Below, one piece after another: positions 58,984-64,000 of a stretch of 64,000 bases of DNA. The position numbers were made by a program, and so were the translations under genes. The stretch's first letter is position 1, and each line of letters starts with the position of its first letter. Origin of the DNA: Pseudomonas sp. P8_241 (GTDB lineage Bacteria; Pseudomonadota; Gammaproteobacteria; Pseudomonadales; Pseudomonadaceae); assembly GCF_034008315.1 (NCBI RefSeq), contig NZ_CP125377.1, positions 4,648,501 through 4,712,500 of the forward strand, read 5' to 3'. Below the pieces are notes generated by a model. The model worked only from the letters and a program-made list of their open reading frames with translations, did no database searches and was not told the DNA's origin.

Positions 58984-61900
58984 ATGAAAAAAAGATTATT
59001 GAAAAAAAGACAAATGCAAAAAATCTTCGCCCAGAGTGAAATCAGTAAACTAGCAATTCTGGCGAACCCAACTTTAGATGACACACCTGCAATCACCAAA
59101 ACGCCTGTGCTGCCATCTGTATTAACACCCGAATCAACAAACACCACCCTACCAAAAGCACACGCCAAATTTAAATACTCCATTGTTTCAGCTGTTTACA
59201 ACATCGCTCGTTATCTAGACACCTACTTCAGCTCAATCATTAACCAAACCATAGACTTCAAAGAGTCAATCGAAATCATTTTAGTCGATGATGGTTCAGT
59301 GGATGGCTCAGCAGAGCTCATTAAAAAATGGGCTTCACTTTACCCACTGAATATCCGCTATCTTTATCAAAAGAATGCCGGCCAGGGTGCAGCAAGAAAC
59401 TTAGGTTTGAAGTATGCGAAGCATGAGTGGGTCACCTTCATAGATGCAGATGATTTTGTTGCACTGGATTACTTCGAGAAAATTGATAAAAGCATACTAG
59501 AAGCAGCACCTACGCAACCATTGAAAATGGTGTCTGCAAACTATATATTTTACTTTGACGACACGGATAAAGTTTCTGACACACATCCATTACGCTATCG
59601 ATTTGCAAAAGGTGACTGCATTTTGCCCGCCGATGACATGGGCAAACACATCATACTCAACGTGAATTGCGTACTATTTAAACGAAACCGTTTGATTGAA
59701 CACAACTTCGAGTTTAGCCCGAAGATCAAACCTGGGTTTGAAGATGCTCAATTTGTTAACAGGTACCTTCTAGGGCTTGATGACGGCTTTGTTGCCTTTC
59801 TCAAATCGCCTCATTATTTTTATAGAAAACGGGACGATGGAACATCTACATTGGATACGGCCTGGGAACATCCGGGCAGGTATGACCATCAACTACGACT
59901 TGGCGTTCTCGGGATAATTCAAGAAAGTATCAAGAAGCATGGGCATGTTAAAAATTTCATACAACGAACAGCCTTGTATGATTTGACTTGGCACTTCAAA
60001 AGATTACTAAATAACGAAAACAAGCTATTTTTTCTTACCAATGAAGAAAGAAAGGCATACAAAGATTTAATCAAAGAAATAATGAGCCACATATCCACCG
60101 AAACCATTATTTCTTTTGAGTTGGCTGGGGCATGGTTTTATCATAAACTAGGTTTCCTGTCGCTTTTTAAATCCACTCAGCCAAGCTTCAATATCGTTTA
60201 CATAGACGGCTTTGACAGTATAAAAGATTTGGTAAAATTAAGATATTTCACCGATGATCCGCAATGCAGCGAACGGTTCTCTTGGGATAGCAAACCGACA
60301 ATCCCTCTCTACTCGAAAGTAATTCATCACAATTTTCTTGATGATACGTTTATTTATGAGCGTATCGTTTGGTTGCGCATTGGCGACGTACAAAAACTTG
60401 AAGTTACAGTATCAAATATTAGTACTAGAATCTCGCTGCGCGGAAAGCAGCATCACAAAGGGATTCTAGCATCCGAGATATACTCTGCATTTAGAACCAC
60501 TTCCATTGAGAGTAATTCCTTTCCTCAAGATGTATTGGATTTGCGTAAAGCCAGTAAAACTGAAGAAACCGTCACAAAATATGCAAACTGCTGGCTATTA
60601 ATGGATCGGGACACTCAAGCGGACGACAACGCGGAACACCTATATCGTTACCTGCAGAAGAACCAGCCAGACACTCGAATTTTTTTCGTAATTAATGAAG
60701 CTTCTTTTGATTGGCAGAGATTGAAAAATGAAGACTTTAATCTATTGGCGTTTAACTCAGAAGAACATAAGCTTGCTCTACTGAATGCGAGCCACCTGAT
60801 ATCCTCACATGCCGACCATTACATATTTGGCGGATTAGACAAAAAGTGGTTCGGCGACCTGTTGACGTATCGCTATACATTTTTGCAGCATGGAATTACG
60901 AAAGACGACTTATCCAGTTGGCTGAACACAAAAACAATCGACTGCCTTGTAACTGCCACTCATCCGGAATTCATTTCAATTGCGGATAATGGCCCATACA
61001 AATTCACTCGAAAAGAAGTCGCATTAACGGGGTTTGCTCGACACGACAATTTAAGATCATTGAATGGTTGCGGGGACAAGACTATTCTTATAATGCCTAC
61101 ATGGCGGAATAGTTTGATCGGAGCACCGTCTGGCGTTGGAAATGAACGAGAACTAAACCCAAATTTTTCAGAGACTAACTACGCTCAGTCCTGGCGTGAT
61201 GTTTTGCAGTCTACGTCTCTCAAGCATCTTGCAGAAAATTACGGATATAAATTAATATTTTTTCCGCATACTAATATTTTCCCATACATTTCAACGTTTG
61301 ACGTTCCTGACCATATATCCATTCAAGAACAAACTGACGAAGAATCCATGCAATTGCTTTTTTCAAAAGCTAAAATATTATTAACCGACTATTCATCTGT
61401 TGCATTTGAAGTAGCCACAATCGATCGTGCGGTAGTTTACTATCAATTCGATGCTCACGAGGTATTTAGCGGGGGACACACCTATCGCCAAGGATACTAT
61501 GACTATCATCGCGATGGATTTGGGCCAATCTGTGATACCTTGCAAGACACAGTATATGCAATAGAAGAAATATTGAAAAATGATGGCATGCCTAGTCAAC
61601 TTCACTTGAAACGAATGCAAGAAACGTTTGCATTTAAAGATATCAATAACTGCCAGAGAACTTTCGAAGCCATTGACAGACTCGAACAAAGTTTTATTAG
61701 TATAGAGTCTAGTAGGCCTGCAGCCGTAGAATACGCTCGCAGAGCAATGAAGCAATCTGATTGGACACAGGCTCTTATAGCTTGGAGTCAGATACAGTCG
61801 GAAGAAACTGAGTTGACAGCGGAAGCGGCCTTTGAAAGCGCGATCGCTTGCCGCAGATTAGAACGCTTTGAAGAAGCTGGTAATTGGCTGAAGATCGCGG

Positions 61901-62805
61901 ATGCGGCCGGTTATACGAAGTCAAAAATACAAGAAAAACAATTTCTCATCGCTATAGAAACAAATGATTTCGCAAATATAAATCACATGTACAATACACT
62001 TGAAGTTGATAAAAACAACATTCATTTTGAAGACAGCACACTAGCATTACTTATAAAAGCAAACCGCCTGCAAAAAGATTTTGAGAAAGCAACTTTTTTA
62101 TTAGATCGAGCGAAAGATATTAATCAGCCTGACATTCTCAAAGAACGAGCAGAGATAGCTTCGTATCTTGAACTTTGGCCAGAAGCATATGAGCTATGGA
62201 AAACAACAGTAAACATTAACAATTTTCACGATGATCACTCATTGTTGCTTTTGGCCACTGCATGCCGAGAAAATAAGCTCTTTTCGGAAGCGGCAAAATA
62301 TATTGCGAAAATGAAAAACGGCTCAAATTTACCTGACTTCTTTTCTGAGGTTGCTGAAACTGCGTTCTCTAATTCTCAATGGAAAAAAGCGGAAGAAGCC
62401 TGGAACCACATATCAACTCATAGCAAACTCTCTCCGGATAGCTCGTTAAAACTGGCTAGAACAAGACGAAAAACTGGAAATCTTTCGGGCGCAATAAAAG
62501 CTTTCTCCGAAGCGAATGGCGCGAAAGATGAAAGGACGTTCTTACAAGAAAAAGCTTTGCTTCTTAGTGAGTCAGGCAATCATTCGGAAGCAATTGAGGC
62601 TTGGGTTAACTTCATTTCTAGAAAGGAGCTTAATCCAAATAGAGATGCATGGTTACATTTGGCCAACGTTCGATTCCAGTCCGGTGATGTAATTCAGGCG
62701 AAGAAAGAGCTGGAGAAGTTTGAATCTTTATGTGAGAAAACTAAAAAAAGCTCTCAACTTAGAGATGCGATTGAAAAATCGCTAAATATCAACGCTCCGA
62801 GTTAG
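58984..62805 (+). CDS. Multidomain capsule polymerase: GT2 + TagF-like phosphotransferase + TPR
   Basis: 1273 residues. A basic start (KKRLLKKRQ) is followed by a GT2 glycosyltransferase (about 62-330) with VDDGSVDGSAEL (101-112) and the DxD metal motif FIDADD (D154, D156). A linker region follows. The CDP-glycerol phosphotransferase (TagF-like) domain at about 530-865 has FLQHGITKDDL (H636), TGFARHDNL, MPTWRNS, FFPHTN (H762), LLTDYSSVAFEVAT and YYQFDAHEVF. The rest (about 900-1260) is helical TPR-like repeats (WSQIQSEETELTAEAAFESA, LELWPEAYELW). It probably builds a polymer of sugar and glycerol- or sugar-phosphate. AT-rich codon use differs strongly from the genes before 58.7 kb. ATG has AGGGA upstream. 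Confidence 0.85.
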   Translation: MKKRLLKKRQMQKIFAQSEISKLAILANPTLDDTPAITKTPVLPSVLTPESTNTTLPKAHAKFKYSIVSAVYNIARYLDTYFSSIINQTIDFKESIEIILVDDGSVDGSAELIKKWASLYPLNIRYLYQKNAGQGAARNLGLKYAKHEWVTFIDADDFVALDYFEKIDKSILEAAPTQPLKMVSANYIFYFDDTDKVSDTHPLRYRFAKGDCILPADDMGKHIILNVNCVLFKRNRLIEHNFEFSPKIKPGFEDAQFVNRYLLGLDDGFVAFLKSPHYFYRKRDDGTSTLDTAWEHPGRYDHQLRLGVLGIIQESIKKHGHVKNFIQRTALYDLTWHFKRLLNNENKLFFLTNEERKAYKDLIKEIMSHISTETIISFELAGAWFYHKLGFLSLFKSTQPSFNIVYIDGFDSIKDLVKLRYFTDDPQCSERFSWDSKPTIPLYSKVIHHNFLDDTFIYERIVWLRIGDVQKLEVTVSNISTRISLRGKQHHKGILASEIYSAFRTTSIESNSFPQDVLDLRKASKTEETVTKYANCWLLMDRDTQADDNAEHLYRYLQKNQPDTRIFFVINEASFDWQRLKNEDFNLLAFNSEEHKLALLNASHLISSHADHYIFGGLDKKWFGDLLTYRYTFLQHGITKDDLSSWLNTKTIDCLVTATHPEFISIADNGPYKFTRKEVALTGFARHDNLRSLNGCGDKTILIMPTWRNSLIGAPSGVGNERELNPNFSETNYAQSWRDVLQSTSLKHLAENYGYKLIFFPHTNIFPYISTFDVPDHISIQEQTDEESMQLLFSKAKILLTDYSSVAFEVATIDRAVVYYQFDAHEVFSGGHTYRQGYYDYHRDGFGPICDTLQDTVYAIEEILKNDGMPSQLHLKRMQETFAFKDINNCQRTFEAIDRLEQSFISIESSRPAAVEYARRAMKQSDWTQALIAWSQIQSEETELTAEAAFESAIACRRLERFEEAGNWLKIADAAGYTKSKIQEKQFLIAIETNDFANINHMYNTLEVDKNNIHFEDSTLALLIKANRLQKDFEKATFLLDRAKDINQPDILKERAEIASYLELWPEAYELWKTTVNINNFHDDHSLLLLATACRENKLFSEAAKYIAKMKNGSNLPDFFSEVAETAFSNSQWKKAEEAWNHISTHSKLSPDSSLKLARTRRKTGNLSGAIKAFSEANGAKDERTFLQEKALLLSESGNHSEAIEAWVNFISRKELNPNRDAWLHLANVRFQSGDVIQAKKELEKFESLCEKTKKSSQLRDAIEKSLNINAPS

Positions 62806-62815
62806 ATCGCATTCA

Positions 62816-62841
62816 GGCGTACGTACTAATCTACGTACGCC
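62816..62841. repeat. Perfect 10-bp inverted repeat before galE
   Basis: GGCGTACGTA and TACGTACGCC flank six bases, 11 bp after the polymerase stop. There is no T-tract. It may be an mRNA-stabilising or terminating hairpin. Confidence 0.65.
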
Positions 62842-62916
62842 CTCTCCCTCGAGCAAAGGCTGACAGAGCCCAACTGCTATATCTGAACCTTACCATCGGA
62901 TAGGTACAATTAAATA

Positions 62917-63933
62917 ATGAATGTTTTAGTAACTGGCGGCGCGGGCTATATTGGCTCCCACACCGCATTAGCGCTTCTTGAAGCCGGCCATTCCGTTACT
63001 GTTTTAGACAATTTAACAAATAGCTCCACCGTTGCTTTACAACGCGTTGAAGCGCTCAGTGGCAGACCAGTTAACTTTGTAAACGGAGATATTTTAGACA
63101 GTACACTGCTAGATACCATTTTTTCGTCCCAATCAATTGACGCCGTCTTGCATTTTGCAGGTTTAAAAGCTGTAGGGGAAAGTGCCGCAGAACCCTTAAC
63201 CTACTTTATAAACAATGTAACTGGCAGCTTAACTTTATGTAACGCGATGAAGAAGGCTAATGTTTTTAATTTGGTGTTTAGCTCCTCTGCTACGGTATAC
63301 GGCGAACCAACGTCCATGCCTATCAGCGAGGATTTTGAAACGGGCGCACCCACAAACCCTTATGGCCGCTCAAAACTGATGGTCGAAGAATGCTTAAAAG
63401 ATATAGCAGCATCAGATTCGCGCTGGTGTATTGCATTGCTACGTTACTTTAACCCAGTGGGTGCACATAGTAGCGGAATGATAGGCGAGAACCCGAGCGG
63501 GCTCCCAAACAACCTTTTGCCTTTCATTAGCAAAGTCGCAGCAGGCAAGCTTAAAGAGCTTTGCGTATTCGGAGATGACTATCCAACTGTAGATGGTACA
63601 GGCATGCGCGATTACATACATGTGGTTGACTTAGCCGACGGTCACTTGAAGGCACTAAACCGAATAGTAAAAAGCCCCGGTGTTTCAGTATGGAATTTAG
63701 GTAGAGGCGAAGGTTATACGGTACTGCAAATGATATCAGCCTTTGAAAATGCAACTGGATGCAAAATCCCTTATCGAGTTGTGGCTCGCCGCTCAGGTGA
63801 CATCGCTGAATGCTGGGCTGATACGTATAAGGCACAAGTGGAGTTAGGCTGGACGGCACTACGAACAGTTGAAGATATGATGATTGATACGTGGCGTTGG
63901 ATTAGGAAAAATCCAGATGGTTATAAAAACTAA
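62917..63933 (+). CDS. galE: UDP-glucose 4-epimerase
   Basis: 338 residues. NAD motif TGGAGYIGSHTALALL, catalytic SSSATVYG and the YxxxK motif NPYGRSK, then RYFNPVGAHSSGMIGE. It makes UDP-galactose from UDP-glucose for the polymer, and Gal-type sugars are therefore expected in the capsule. The closest match is the GalE main group rather than GNE, but N-acetyl sugar use cannot be excluded from sequence. It is AT-rich like the polymerase gene. The last 67 bases of the window after it hold no gene start. Confidence 0.95.
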   Translation: MNVLVTGGAGYIGSHTALALLEAGHSVTVLDNLTNSSTVALQRVEALSGRPVNFVNGDILDSTLLDTIFSSQSIDAVLHFAGLKAVGESAAEPLTYFINNVTGSLTLCNAMKKANVFNLVFSSSATVYGEPTSMPISEDFETGAPTNPYGRSKLMVEECLKDIAASDSRWCIALLRYFNPVGAHSSGMIGENPSGLPNNLLPFISKVAAGKLKELCVFGDDYPTVDGTGMRDYIHVVDLADGHLKALNRIVKSPGVSVWNLGRGEGYTVLQMISAFENATGCKIPYRVVARRSGDIAECWADTYKAQVELGWTALRTVEDMMIDTWRWIRKNPDGYKN

Positions 63934-64000
63934 ATATCATGACAACAAAAATAAATCTCTGACCATTAGGCATGTCCCCTCCCCTAAAACAAGCCATATT

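Overview
The window is a chromosomal segment of a fluorescens-group Pseudomonas. Gene content and order match long blocks known from the genus: tal-rssC-rssB-PilZ-mlaA, a HAD-like protein, a DUF4404 protein, queF, a cupredoxin, copRS, lolCDE, a second PilZ-like protein, GDPD, sthA, apbE, gap, mfd, csiV, an MTI phosphorylase, nagZ, psrA, lexA, sulA, topA, fadAB, usp, uup and slt. The intergenic spaces are full of the short inverted repeats (REP/REPIN, containing GTAGGAGC) typical of this group. From the left edge to about 58.7 kb the DNA is GC-rich and almost fully coding. No rRNA, tRNA, CRISPR array, insertion sequence or prophage gene was seen.

Layout. 0-0.7 kb: 3' end of a GH39/PslG-like secreted glycosidase. 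0.9-5 kb: transaldolase, the RssB/RssC stress-sigma regulators, a PilZ protein and MlaA. 5.2-9.9 kb: a HAD-like protein without the usual nucleophile, QueF, a periplasmic cupredoxin and the divergent CopRS copper two-component system with a CopR box between them. 9.9-17.3 kb: the LolCDE lipoprotein-release transporter, a PilZ-like protein, a phosphodiesterase, transhydrogenase SthA and ApbE. 17.5-26.1 kb: an N-terminally extended GAPDH divergent from mfd, csiV and a SWIM/SNF2 helicase. 26.3-31.2 kb: purine salvage, NagZ with a 37-codon ORF overlapping its start, fatty-acid sensor PsrA, and the SOS genes lexA-sulA. 31.3-37.8 kb: topA and the FadBA beta-oxidation complex. 38.4-53.3 kb: stress protein, ABC-F protein, lytic transglycosylase, ABC exporter, PdxB, MATE pump, TusA, RlmM and aconitase A. 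53.6-54.8 kb: a 39-codon membrane-protein ORF and a CPBP-family membrane protease.

55.0-63.9 kb is an ABC-transporter-dependent (group 2 type) capsule locus. Four export genes (KpsM, KpsT, KpsE and a short CtrA/BexD-like outer-membrane lipoprotein) are still GC-rich. They are followed by a sharply AT-richer part with one 1273-residue protein that joins a GT2 glycosyltransferase, a TagF-like CDP-glycerol phosphotransferase domain and TPR-like repeats, and then a GalE epimerase. This suggests a phosphodiester-linked, teichoic-acid-like capsule containing galactose, with a transferred biosynthetic section. It is the most unusual part of the window, and the cluster probably continues past the right edge.

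Regulatory sites that can be read directly include two SOS boxes before lexA, a perfect PsrA box before psrA, a CopR box before copR, a 13-bp direct repeat between gap and mfd, and several intrinsic terminators. One terminator is nested inside a REPIN, one lies between lolD and lolE, and one closes an otherwise empty intergenic region that may encode a small RNA.
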